Shown piece by piece: positions 1-7,159 of a stretch of DNA of 23,061 nt. Origin of the DNA: Gallionellaceae bacterium (GTDB lineage: Bacteria; Pseudomonadota; Gammaproteobacteria; Burkholderiales; Gallionellaceae). Every line of letters starts with the position of its first letter. Position 1 is the first letter of the stretch. A model generated the notes under the pieces. The model ran no database searches and was not told the DNA's origin. It saw nothing but the letters and a program-made list of their open reading frames with translations. Made by a program: the position numbers and the translations under genes. The stretch covers positions 5,755-28,815 of the forward strand of contig DMCN01000065.1 of assembly GCA_003445795.1 (NCBI GenBank), written 5' to 3'.

Positions 1-1122
1 CTGACCCTCGGCTTCATGGGGCTGACCATGCTGGGTGCGATCATGCAGATGCTGCCGGTGGTGGCGGGAACACCGGTGCAGCGACCGGTACTGGTCGCCA
101 CGCTGATCCACGCAACAGCAACCGGCGGCATCGTCCTGCTTGGCTACGGGCTGGCATTCACCGTGCCGCTCGCGTTGAAGCTTGCCCTGCCGCTGCTGGG
201 GATAGCGTTCCTGACGTTTGCTGCGCTGGTCATCGTCACGCTGCGCCGCGCCTTGCCGCAGAACATGACCGCACGCGCGATGCGGCTGGCGGCGCTGATG
301 CTTGCGGCCACCGTGGTGTTGGGAATGTTGCTGCTCAGCAATCACGCCTTTGGCTGGTGGCTGCTGGCGCGCGAGACACTGGCCGATCTGCATCTGGGCT
401 GGGGCTTGCTGGGATGGGTCGGCCTGCTGATCGCCGGCGTCGCTTATCAGGTCGTGCCGATGTTCCAGCTCACGCCGCCCTATCCGCCGCAGCTCACCCG
501 CTGGCTGGTGCCGGTGCTGTTCTTCCTTCTGCTGGCGCTTGCTTTGGTCGGTTTCTCTGCAGCGTTACAGATGTCGGTGAAGATCCTGCTGGCAACCGGA
601 TTCGCCGCGTTCGCGCTGACCACCTTGTACTTGCAGACCAAGCGGCGGCGCAAGCTGCCGGACGTCTCGCTAGCCCTGTGGCGCATCGGTTTCGTCAGCC
701 TGCTGGCAGCGATCGCACTGTGGCTCGCGGCGCAAATCGCCCCTTCGGTCGGTGCGATGCGGAGTTATGAAATGTTGCTGGGGATATTGATGATCGTCGG
801 CTTCGCCATGTCGATCATCAACGGCATGCTTTACAAGATCGTGCCTTTCCTGGTGTGGTTCCACCTGCAAAGCAGACGCGAAGCGAAGGGAACGAAGGGA
901 ACGAAGGTGCCGAACGTGCGCGAGATATTGCCGGAGTCGCGCGGCAGGGGTCAGATGCGGCTGCACTTCGCCGCCCTGCTCCTGCTGCTCGCCGCCGTGC
1001 CGTTCCCGGCGGCATTCACCTATCCGGCCGCGGTGCTATTCGCCGCCTCGAACCTGTGGCTGTGGCTTAACATCGTCGCGGCGGCACGCACCTATCTCAG
1101 GGTCTGCGCCGCAACGCCCTGA
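1..1122 (+). CDS. Polytopic membrane protein, 5'-truncated by window edge, possibly heme-copper-oxidase-I/NnrS-like
   Basis: The reading frame is open from base 1 and the first Met (base 16) lies inside a membrane segment, so the true start is probably outside the window. About 373 codons are visible. I count roughly 11 hydrophobic segments, so this is an integral inner-membrane protein. Recurring elements are GAIMQMLPVVAG near the start, a His in LIHATATGG, DLHLGWGLLGW followed by GVAYQVVPMFQLTPPYP, and near the C terminus INGMLYKIVPFLVWFH. Histidines inside helices with 'hydrophobic-P' turns recall heme-copper oxidase subunit I-like or NnrS-like families, but this is only a resemblance and I cannot name the family. 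A basic loop between the last helices carries a short repeat-derived KGTKGTK stretch. It is the only plus-strand gene, and its 3' end overlaps the convergent gene by 26 bases. Function is not known. Confidence 0.8.
   Translation: MTLGFMGLTMLGAIMQMLPVVAGTPVQRPVLVATLIHATATGGIVLLGYGLAFTVPLALKLALPLLGIAFLTFAALVIVTLRRALPQNMTARAMRLAALMLAATVVLGMLLLSNHAFGWWLLARETLADLHLGWGLLGWVGLLIAGVAYQVVPMFQLTPPYPPQLTRWLVPVLFFLLLALALVGFSAALQMSVKILLATGFAAFALTTLYLQTKRRRKLPDVSLALWRIGFVSLLAAIALWLAAQIAPSVGAMRSYEMLLGILMIVGFAMSIINGMLYKIVPFLVWFHLQSRREAKGTKGTKVPNVREILPESRGRGQMRLHFAALLLLLAAVPFPAAFTYPAAVLFAASNLWLWLNIVAAARTYLRVCAATP
885..911. repeat. Short 9-base tandem repeat inside the membrane-protein gene
   Basis: The unit gaagggaac is repeated exactly at 885-893 and 894-902, followed by a partial third copy (gaaggtgcc, 903-911). 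Being a multiple of three, it keeps the frame and encodes the repeated K-G-T in a cytoplasmic-type basic loop between predicted membrane helices. It could be a slippage product; nothing suggests a regulatory role. Confidence 0.7.
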
Positions 1123-1501
1123 TAGCCACGACCGCGATCACGATCCAGACCACACAGCGCAGACTCATGGCGATCACCGTACGCTGCTCGTAGAGCCCGC
1201 CAGCGTAGATGAATATGCCAAGCGATGTGAACGTGACCACCGTCGCAAGGGCGATATATCCGGCCAGCCAGACCGCCCAGCGTTTCTGCAACCACAATCC
1301 CGCACCGGCGGCGACATAGGCAAACCCGGCCAGGAAGTTGAACCATACGACGAACGGCACATAGTTTCCGGCAGCGGTGCGGGCCGCTTCGTCACCGAAC
1401 AGAACCGTGCCGCCTTCCTTGATGGTCAGCAGACCGAATGCGATTGCAACCACGGAGATCACCGTGGCGGGTAATGCGCGTTTTTGATCGGGCGTTGTCA
1501 T
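1097..1501 (-). CDS. Small four-helix membrane protein of unknown function
   Basis: 134 aa. The ATG at 1501 is chosen because AAGGAAG lies just upstream at good spacing; an in-frame Met further upstream (1558) would run into the TetR gene and lacks such a site. Four hydrophobic segments (roughly residues 12-32, 48-68, 75-97 and 108-128) and a basic C terminus (RALRRRP) indicate an inner-membrane protein. No catalytic motif is visible and I do not recognise the family. It is the last gene of the exporter/TetR operon, 25 bases after the TetR stop. Its 3' end overlaps the plus-strand membrane gene by 26 bases. A role linked to the exporter is inferred from position only. Confidence 0.75.
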   Translation of the reverse strand: MTTPDQKRALPATVISVVAIAFGLLTIKEGGTVLFGDEAARTAAGNYVPFVVWFNFLAGFAYVAAGAGLWLQKRWAVWLAGYIALATVVTFTSLGIFIYAGGLYEQRTVIAMSLRCVVWIVIAVVAIRALRRRP

Positions 1502-1526
1502 TTTCTTCCTTTCACGGGTTAACCAA

Positions 1527-2150
1527 TCAAATGGAGCGACTGTGAGATTTGATGCCATGCAGGAAGATCGGGAATATCTTCCGCGCTTCCTGCTGCAGCG
1601 CGCGCTTGCCGCCGAAGATGGTGGACTGCATGACCAGCCCCTGGATCATGCCGATGTAGAGTACCGCCGCGCTTTGGCTGTCTAGATCGGCCGACACCAG
1701 CGACTGCGCTTTGGCTTCATCCAGCAATCCGGCGATCTTGGCCTCATAGCCGGAGATGATGCCCTCGATGAGCTGGCGCAATCTGCTGTTCTTCTTGTGC
1801 AGCAACTCGGAGAACAGCAGGCGCGGAATGGCCGGGTGCTTGCCGATGAAGGCGATGTGCGCGTTGAACATGCGCTCGACGGCATCCATCGGATCGGTCG
1901 CCTCGGCGGCCGCCTTGCCCACCACCTTCATCAGGCTGTCGCGTATCCATTCCACCACCGCGACCCAGATGTCGTCCTTGGTGGCGAAGTGACGAAAGAT
2001 GGAGCCCTGCGTGAGCTTCATCGCGTCGGCCATGTCCTGCGTGGTGACGCTATCGACGCCCTTCTCGGCCGCCAGTTCGATCGACACGCGAATGATCTCG
2101 CTCTGTCTTTCTTCCGTACTGAGTCTTCTCTTTGCGGTTTCCTGATTCAT
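1527..2150 (-). CDS. TetR/AcrR-family transcriptional regulator
   Basis: 207 aa, the usual TetR length. The N-terminal helix-turn-helix spans about residues 15-65: a helix beginning near ERQSEIIRVSIELAAEKG, then VTTQDMADAMKLTQGSIFRHFATKDDI, which matches the TetR consensus (T..IA..aGvs.GtlY.hF.sKe.L) with F-R-H-F in place of Y-x-y-F. The rest is the variable helical ligand/dimerisation domain. The start at 2150 is supported by AAGGAGA upstream. The gene lies 21 bases after the exporter ATPase gene and in the same direction, so it probably represses its own operon in response to a compound handled by the exporter. That is inference; see the candidate operator at 5251-5274. Ligand unknown. Confidence 0.93.
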   Translation of the reverse strand: MNQETAKRRLSTEERQSEIIRVSIELAAEKGVDSVTTQDMADAMKLTQGSIFRHFATKDDIWVAVVEWIRDSLMKVVGKAAAEATDPMDAVERMFNAHIAFIGKHPAIPRLLFSELLHKKNSRLRQLIEGIISGYEAKIAGLLDEAKAQSLVSADLDSQSAAVLYIGMIQGLVMQSTIFGGKRALQQEARKIFPIFLHGIKSHSRSI

Positions 2151-2171
2151 GTGCCTTCTCCTTCAGTGACT

Positions 2172-2879
2172 CTAGACATGCTTGCCTTCGCCTGCTTCTT
2201 CATAGGTCCGCCCATCGCGTATGTGATAGATGCGCTTGAAGGTCGGGATGATCTTCTCGTCATGGGTGACGACGATGATGGCGGTCTGGTATTGCTCCGC
2301 CATCTGGTTGAGGATGCGCACCACATTCAGCGCCCGCTCGCTGTCCAGCGGCGCGGTCGGCTCATCGGCGAGGATGATCGGCGGATGATTGGCCAGTGCG
2401 CGCGCGATGGAGACGCGCTGCTGCTCGCCGCCCGACAGTTGCGCGACGTTTGCCTTGGACCGGTGCCCCACATCCAGCGCATCCAGCAATTCCTGCGCAC
2501 GGACGCGCGAGTCAGCGTTCGATACCCCCGCCAGCATCGGCAGCAGGGCGACGTTGTCAGTGACATCAAGGAATGGGATCAGGTACGGCGCCTGGAACAC
2601 GAATCCGATACGGTCTCGGCGCAGCGTGCGCAGATCGTCGATCAGCCACTTCTCGTCGAAGATGGTTTGACCGCCCAGCATCATGCGCCCGGCGGTAGGC
2701 TCGATCACGGCACCCAGGCATTTGAGCAGCGTGCTCTTGCCCGAACCGCTGGGGCCGACCAGCCCCACCACTTCGCCGGGCCAGATGGTCATGTCCACGC
2801 CCTTGAGCGCATCGACGGCGGTCTCGCCCTCGCCGTAGCGTTTCTTCAGTCCCTCGATATGGATGGCTGGTTCGCGCAT
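2172..2879 (-). CDS. ABC transporter ATP-binding protein, MacB/LolD/DevA type
   Basis: 235 aa, a single nucleotide-binding domain. Walker A GPSGSGKST is at residues 42-50, with the Q-loop in FVFQAPYL, the signature LSGGEQQRVSIARAL, Walker B IILADEPT followed by APLD, and the switch His in VVTHD. Length and motif set fit the LolD/MacB/DevA group that powers mechanotransmission-type exporters with an FtsX-like permease. The start ATG at 2879 lies 2 bases after the permease stop, so the two are translated together; longer in-frame starts inside the permease gene are not credible. With the permease and membrane fusion protein it should form a tripartite exporter reaching towards the outer membrane. 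Substrate unknown, and no outer-membrane channel gene is in the window. Confidence 0.93.
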   Translation of the reverse strand: MREPAIHIEGLKKRYGEGETAVDALKGVDMTIWPGEVVGLVGPSGSGKSTLLKCLGAVIEPTAGRMMLGGQTIFDEKWLIDDLRTLRRDRIGFVFQAPYLIPFLDVTDNVALLPMLAGVSNADSRVRAQELLDALDVGHRSKANVAQLSGGEQQRVSIARALANHPPIILADEPTAPLDSERALNVVRILNQMAEQYQTAIIVVTHDEKIIPTFKRIYHIRDGRTYEEAGEGKHV

Positions 2880-2881
2880 GT

Positions 2882-4072
2882 TCAGCCTCCGATCGCCGTG
2901 GCAGGATCGATACGCAGCGCGGCGCGGATGGCGAAGACGCTGGCGACGGAACACATCAGCATGACCAGCACAAAACCCTGCACCGCATCGCCCGGCAGCA
3001 ACAGCACATATTTCGGGAACAGCGGTGCCCACAGGGTGGCGGAGAACTTGCCGACCAGGAAGCCGATCAGCCCCAAACCCAGCGCCTGCTGCAGGATCAT
3101 CGCGCTGATGGTGCGGTTGGTCGCGCCGATCAGTTTGAGTACCGCGATCTCGCGCACCTTGTTCAGGGTCATGGTGTAGATGATGAACGCGACGATGGCT
3201 GCGCTGACGATGGCGAGTATCACCAGGAACATGAAGATCTGCTTCGACGAGGTGGCGATCAGGCGCGCCACCAGTATCTCGTCCATCTGGTTCTTGCTGT
3301 AGGCCTGCAGATGTTTCCAGCGTTCGACCTGAGCGGCCACGCTCTCTTCCATTCCCGGCGCGGTGCGCACAAGGATGGCGTTCACGAAACGGCTGGATGT
3401 CTGGCTGGCCTGGATCGCTTCCAGCAGACCGGGCACGCCGGGACGGTTGAACGCGGGATTGGCCGCGGTGCGCGCCCTTTCGTTGAGCAGCGCGTCGTTG
3501 TCCTTGAGGAACTGCACTTCCTGCGCATCCTTGAGCGGGATGAAGATCATCGGGTCGCCGCCGGACGAGACCATGCGCCGCGTCAGACCGACGACGGTGT
3601 ACTCGTGGCGGCGGATGCTGATCCTGTCGCCCAGCGCCAGCCCGGTCTTGATGTCCGCCAGTGCCTCGTAATGCGGCCGCGTGATCGGTCGCCCGGCGAC
3701 CATATAGGCAGGCTCGCCCGGCTTGCCTGCTTCATAGCCGACCAGCATCACGCGGATCTCCTTGCGCTCGTGACTTACCTGCATGGTCAGGTAAGTCACG
3801 TTGCCCGCTTCCACTACGCCCGGCAGACTGAGCAGATCCTTCGCCACATCGTCATGCACGCTGGAAGGTTCGGCATACGGGCCCAGCGTATCCTGCTGCA
3901 CCACCCACAGATCGGCGCCCGCATTCTCGATCAGCACGCGCGCATCATCCACCATGCCGCGGTAGACGCCCGCCATGGTCAGCGTGACGCCGATCAGCAA
4001 TCCCAGGCCGATGCCGGTAAATACGAATTTACCCCAGCCGTGCAGAATGTCGCGGCTCGCCAGATTGATCAC
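2882..4072 (-). CDS. ABC transporter permease, FtsX/DevC-like
   Basis: 396 aa from a GTG at 4072, chosen because GAGG lies at suitable spacing and the GTG is one base after the adaptor stop. An upstream ATG at 4120 would add 16 unlikely residues overlapping the adaptor gene. Layout: one N-terminal membrane helix (about residues 15-40, with GIGLGLLIGVTLTMAG), a long soluble periplasmic domain (MacB_PCD-like), then three C-terminal helices with the typical FtsX-domain stretch ending KVREIAVLKLIGATNRTI. The N-terminal sequence (LASRDILHGWGKF, followed by the GxGLLxGVTL type) resembles DevC of the DevBCA exporters. It should couple ATP hydrolysis to movement of the periplasmic adaptor. It sits between adaptor and ATPase genes with 1- and 2-base gaps. 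Confidence 0.9.
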   Translation of the reverse strand: MINLASRDILHGWGKFVFTGIGLGLLIGVTLTMAGVYRGMVDDARVLIENAGADLWVVQQDTLGPYAEPSSVHDDVAKDLLSLPGVVEAGNVTYLTMQVSHERKEIRVMLVGYEAGKPGEPAYMVAGRPITRPHYEALADIKTGLALGDRISIRRHEYTVVGLTRRMVSSGGDPMIFIPLKDAQEVQFLKDNDALLNERARTAANPAFNRPGVPGLLEAIQASQTSSRFVNAILVRTAPGMEESVAAQVERWKHLQAYSKNQMDEILVARLIATSSKQIFMFLVILAIVSAAIVAFIIYTMTLNKVREIAVLKLIGATNRTISAMILQQALGLGLIGFLVGKFSATLWAPLFPKYVLLLPGDAVQGFVLVMLMCSVASVFAIRAALRIDPATAIGG

Positions 4073-4073
4073 G

Positions 4074-5237
4074 TCAGCCTCGCACCAGTTCGGCGACGAC
4101 TCTGACCTTGATGCCTGCACGCAGGGGCTGCTGGCTGTAGACGATCACGGATTCGTCATTGTCCAGACCGTCCAGTATCTGCGTCCTCCCTTCCATGGTC
4201 GTGACGCCGACCTTGACCGGCTTGAACACGACCTGCCCGTCCTGTAGCACCCACACGCCGGTCTGCCGGTCTATGCGTTTGACTGCGGCTGTCGGCACGC
4301 TGCGGGTGTCGTTCAACTGCGGCAGCTTGAAAGTGACTTCGGCATATTCGCCGATGCTGGCATCGACCGCGGCGACCGCGACATTGACGATGCGCTCCTC
4401 GGTCACCGCATCGCTCACCATGTCCACGCGCGCCACTTTGCCGGCGAGCTGTGCATGCGGCCGGGAACGCAGGACGACCTCGGCCTCCTGCCCGACGCGA
4501 ACCTGCCCTGCCTGATGCTGGGCGACACGCGTCTCTATCCACAAACTCTTCGGATCGACGACCTGCAGCACGACCTGTCCGCCGACCACCGTGCTGCCCG
4601 GCTCCGCCAGTCTGACCACCACCACGCCGTTGGCCGGGCTGATCAGCCGCGTCTGCGCACGGGCCTTGCCGATGCCGCGCATGTCCGCCTGTGCCCGCGC
4701 ATGTTCCTCGCGGGCAGTGGCCAGATTGGCCGATGCGGCCGCCAGTGCCGACACAGCCGCGTTTTTCTCGTGCAGCTTCGTGTCGTACATCTCCTGACTG
4801 ACGAAACCGCGCCCGCGCAATTCCTCATAACGCGCCAGCGTGGCCGCGATGGTCTTGAGTCGGCTTTCGGCTTCGCTTGTCTGCGCCTCTGCCGCGAGGA
4901 TCGCATTGGCCGTCTTCTGCACCACGCGCTCACTGCCAGTGAATTTCTCGTCCAGATCGACCGGGTCCATCTCGGCCAGCACCTGCCCGGTCACGACAGT
5001 GTCACCCTGATCGACCAGCACACGCTTCACCCGGCTGGTCATGGTCGGCGCCAGATTGAAGCCATGCCGCGCCCGCACCGTACCGATACCGAAGACACCG
5101 TTTGCAAGCGTCCCGACCTGAATCTTCTCCACCGTCACCTTGACCGGTGCCAGAGGCCCCTGCGTCAGGACGACCCATGCGAAAGCGCCAAGCACAGCAG
5201 TGCCTATCACCAGCATTTTGATTTTCAGCCCGGTCAT
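4074..5237 (-). CDS. Periplasmic adaptor (membrane fusion protein, HlyD/DevB-like) of ABC exporter
   Basis: 387 aa from the ATG at 5237; a TTG at 5249 is also in frame but has no ribosome-binding site. An N-terminal membrane anchor (about residues 7-24) is followed by the first lipoyl half (GDTVVTGQVLAEMDP). A long Ala/Glu/Arg-rich helical hairpin follows (about 85-185), then the second lipoyl half (RLISPANGVVVVRLAEPGS, then VVLQVVDP) and beta-barrel and membrane-proximal domains. This order is standard for adaptors of tripartite efflux systems. It bridges the inner-membrane ABC permease and an outer-membrane channel not encoded here. It is the first gene of a five-gene operon including TetR. 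Substrate cannot be read from sequence; 'RND adaptor' is excluded by the adjacent ABC genes. Confidence 0.92.
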   Translation of the reverse strand: MTGLKIKMLVIGTAVLGAFAWVVLTQGPLAPVKVTVEKIQVGTLANGVFGIGTVRARHGFNLAPTMTSRVKRVLVDQGDTVVTGQVLAEMDPVDLDEKFTGSERVVQKTANAILAAEAQTSEAESRLKTIAATLARYEELRGRGFVSQEMYDTKLHEKNAAVSALAAASANLATAREEHARAQADMRGIGKARAQTRLISPANGVVVVRLAEPGSTVVGGQVVLQVVDPKSLWIETRVAQHQAGQVRVGQEAEVVLRSRPHAQLAGKVARVDMVSDAVTEERIVNVAVAAVDASIGEYAEVTFKLPQLNDTRSVPTAAVKRIDRQTGVWVLQDGQVVFKPVKVGVTTMEGRTQILDGLDNDESVIVYSQQPLRAGIKVRVVAELVRG

Positions 5238-5250
5238 TTGCGGCCCCAAA

Positions 5251-5274
5251 GTAAGTAATTGATTGCTATCTTAC
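5251..5274. promoter_or_regulatory. Candidate TetR operator (imperfect inverted repeat)
   Basis: Arms GTAAG (5251-5255) and CTTAC (5270-5274) flank an AT-rich 14-base centre that overlaps the -10 element proposed for the exporter operon. Overlap with the promoter and the TetR gene in the same operon make it a reasonable autoregulatory operator, but the inner symmetry is poor and this rests on inspection only. Confidence 0.28.
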
Positions 5275-5295
5275 AGAGGGAAAAATAAATAGCAA
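5268..5295 (-). promoter_or_regulatory. Candidate sigma70 promoter of the exporter operon
   Basis: On the minus strand, TTGCTA (5295-5290) and TAAGAT (5273-5268) are separated by 16 bases in an AT-rich patch unlike the surrounding GC-rich DNA, about 30 bases upstream of the adaptor start. This is the only plausible promoter in the 205-base gap between the terminator of the upstream unit and the exporter genes. Confidence 0.4.
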
Positions 5296-5335
5296 ACGAA
5301 ATTTGAACGACGGTAGATAGGGTCACAGCGGAAGC

Positions 5336-5367
5336 AACAAAAACTGATGGCGCCCGCGGGCGCCATC
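5336..5367 (-). terminator. Rho-independent terminator after the TPR/FGE-like gene
   Basis: A perfect 10-base-pair stem (arms 5346-5355 and 5358-5367, gatggcgccc and its complement) with a 2-base centre is followed on the minus strand by AGTTTTTGTT. The GC-rich stem and T-run make a convincing terminator for transcription arriving from higher coordinates. It separates the long dsr/cofactor run from the exporter operon. Confidence 0.85.
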
Positions 5368-5442
5368 GTACTTTCAGGGTATCGCAGTTGCTACGCGACC
5401 GCGTGTCTTGTGCTTTTCTTCATATGTGGCCGCGAAGCCACT

Positions 5443-6540
5443 TCACAGCGACCGCGCCAGCCTGAACCCGTGGCTGTAATAACGGAACGAAGTGCTGAAA
5501 CGGATGCGCACGGAGGCGCGTCCGAAGGTGGGATCGTAACCCCATGACCCGCCGCGCAACACGCGCATGGAGCCGTCCACCCGCGCGCTGCCATCGGTCG
5601 GAGCACCTTCGTAGTTCGGGTGGTAGGTGTCTTCCACCCATTCCCACACGTTGCCGCTCATGTCGTAGAGGCCGAAGGCGTTGGCTTGCTTGGTGGCGAC
5701 AGGGTGTGGCGTGTTGAAGAAGAAGCTGCCGCTGTTGAAGTCGTTCCAGGACACCTTGTCAGCGGTTTCGCCGCCGCAGTATTCGAATTCCGTTCCCGCG
5801 CGGCAGGCATATTCCCACTCCGCTTCGGTCGGCAGACGGTATTGCTTGCCGGTCTTGGCATTGAGCTTCTTGATGTAGGCCTGTGCGTCATCCCAGCTGA
5901 CCTGCTCCACAGGGCAGGTGTCGCCGCAAGTGGCGAAATTGCTCGGGTTGTTGCCCATCACGGCCAGCCATTGCGCCTGAGTAACTTCGGTCTTGCCGAT
6001 GGCGAACGCCTTGACGCTGACTCGGTGCACGGGTTGCTCGTCGGGCTTGCCGTCCTTCGAGCCCATGTCGAAGCTGCCCGCGGGCAGTTCGACCATCTCG
6101 GGACATTCCGGGCAGTCGCTGTACACCTTGCCCGCGACCGGCTCGGCCACCATCTCCCATTGATAGATCCTGTCCTGCGCGGCACGTGCATCGGCGCCTT
6201 CCGGCGCGAGCAGCAGATAGCGCTTCATCTCGACCATGCCGTCGCGATATTTCTTCTTCTCGCCCAGCAGCAGACCGAGTTTGTAACGTCCTTCCGCCCA
6301 CCAGGGAGCGAGTTCAAGCGCCTTGCCGTACAGCGCGATGGCTTTGTCAGTCTGCTTTTCCTGCACCATGAATTCGGCCTGCACCTTGAATTTGCGCGCC
6401 TCTTCGGAGAGTTCCGGCTTCGGCTTTGCGGCCTTGTATTGAGCGGCGATATCAAGGAATGGATCGGGCACATCGGCAGCGAATGCCGGAACGGTGATCA
6501 AAGAAAGTGCAGCGAGCAGACAGGTACGAATGTTTACCAA
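5443..6540 (-). CDS. Exported TPR protein with FGE/SUMF1-fold domain, lacking the catalytic cysteines
   Basis: 365 aa from a TTG at 6540. The TTG is chosen because AAGGAGAG lies just upstream and the first 22 residues then form a clean signal peptide (LLAALSLITVPAFA|A). An ATG at 6636 would put about 30 non-signal residues in front and overlap mogA. A TPR-like region covers about residues 50-115, and the FGE-sulfatase (SUMF1) domain about 145-365. The latter has RLPTEAEWEYACRAGT (235-250), GLYDMSGNVWEWV (290-302), RVLRGGSW (326-333) and HGFRLARS at the end. The region that holds the copper-binding/catalytic Cys pair in true formylglycine-generating enzymes reads RIRFSTSFRYYSHGFR and has no Cys. 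Sulfatase activation is therefore unlikely, and a structural or binding role in the periplasm is more probable. It follows the molybdenum cofactor genes after 76 bases and precedes a terminator. Confidence 0.88.
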   Translation of the reverse strand: MVNIRTCLLAALSLITVPAFAADVPDPFLDIAAQYKAAKPKPELSEEARKFKVQAEFMVQEKQTDKAIALYGKALELAPWWAEGRYKLGLLLGEKKKYRDGMVEMKRYLLLAPEGADARAAQDRIYQWEMVAEPVAGKVYSDCPECPEMVELPAGSFDMGSKDGKPDEQPVHRVSVKAFAIGKTEVTQAQWLAVMGNNPSNFATCGDTCPVEQVSWDDAQAYIKKLNAKTGKQYRLPTEAEWEYACRAGTEFEYCGGETADKVSWNDFNSGSFFFNTPHPVATKQANAFGLYDMSGNVWEWVEDTYHPNYEGAPTDGSARVDGSMRVLRGGSWGYDPTFGRASVRIRFSTSFRYYSHGFRLARSL

Positions 6541-6584
6541 AATACTCTCCTTACGGTGCGTCGGATCGAATAAAAACTGCCGCA

Positions 6585-6613
6585 ATTGTACGCGCGGAAA
6601 CCGGCAATGTCGC
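6585..6613 (-). promoter_or_regulatory. Candidate promoter for the TPR/FGE-like gene
   Basis: In the 76-base gap after mogA, the minus strand has GCGACA (6613-6608) and TACAAT (6590-6585) spaced by 17 bases, 4/6 and 5/6 matches to the sigma70 consensus. A weak CCGC/GCGG hairpin followed by GTTTTTA (minus strand, about 6570-6593) overlaps it and could instead attenuate read-through from mogA. Confidence 0.33.
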
Positions 6614-6616
6614 CAG

Positions 6617-7159
6617 TCACTTCGGCGGCTTGGCATGCGCAGGACGGAAGGCTTTGCACTGCTCCGGATCGGATTCCAGATAAGCGCCTTCGATCAGGTC
6701 GATGCAGTAGGGTATGGCCGGAAATACCGCATTGAGGCAATCGTCTATCGCGGAAGGTTTGCCGGGCAGATTGAGAATGAGACTCTTGCCGCGTATGCCC
6801 GCGGTCTGGCGCGACAATATCGCAGTGGGCACGAACTTCAGCGAGGCGGTGCGCATCAGCTCGCCGAAACCCGGCATCATCTTCTCGCACACGGCTTCGG
6901 TTGCTTCCGGCGTCACATCGCGCAAGGCCGGGCCGGTGCCGCCGGTGGTCACCACCAGCGAACAACCTTCCACATCGCACAATTCGATGAGTGTCTTTTC
7001 GATCAAGGACTGCTCGTCGGGAATCACCCGCGCCACCGCTTCCCATTCGCCGGTCAGCACGCGGGTAAACCAGGCCTGCATCGCAGGACCGCCCTTGTCC
7101 TCGTATTCGCCACGACTGGCGCGGTCGGAGATGGTTACAAAACCGATGCGTTTTTTCAT
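6617..7159 (-). CDS. mogA: Molybdopterin adenylyltransferase MogA
   Basis: 180 aa. MogA adenylylates molybdopterin, producing the MPT-AMP used by MoeA for molybdate insertion, in the cytoplasm. The N terminus KKRIGFVTISDRASRG carries the family's conserved SDR. TTGGTGPALRDVTPEA (about 71-86) has the nucleotide/MPT-binding TGGTG and the conserved Asp, and GFGE follows (about 97-100). The ATG at 7159 shares a base with the moeA stop (TGATG) and has GGGGA at good spacing; an ATG two codons upstream (7165) is an alternative. MogA rather than MoaB is preferred because of the length, the GFGE context and the coupling to moeA. It is the last gene of the Mo-cofactor block. Confidence 0.93.
   Translation of the reverse strand: MKKRIGFVTISDRASRGEYEDKGGPAMQAWFTRVLTGEWEAVARVIPDEQSLIEKTLIELCDVEGCSLVVTTGGTGPALRDVTPEATEAVCEKMMPGFGELMRTASLKFVPTAILSRQTAGIRGKSLILNLPGKPSAIDDCLNAVFPAIPYCIDLIEGAYLESDPEQCKAFRPAHAKPPK

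Noticed and set aside
1797..3179. 460-codon plus-strand open frame across TetR and the ABC ATPase
   Set aside because: It crosses two well-supported genes and their gap in antisense and has no recognisable domain.
5443..6540. Annotation as a formylglycine-generating sulfatase-activating enzyme
   Set aside because: The catalytic cysteine pair is absent and no sulfatase gene is nearby; only the fold is shared.
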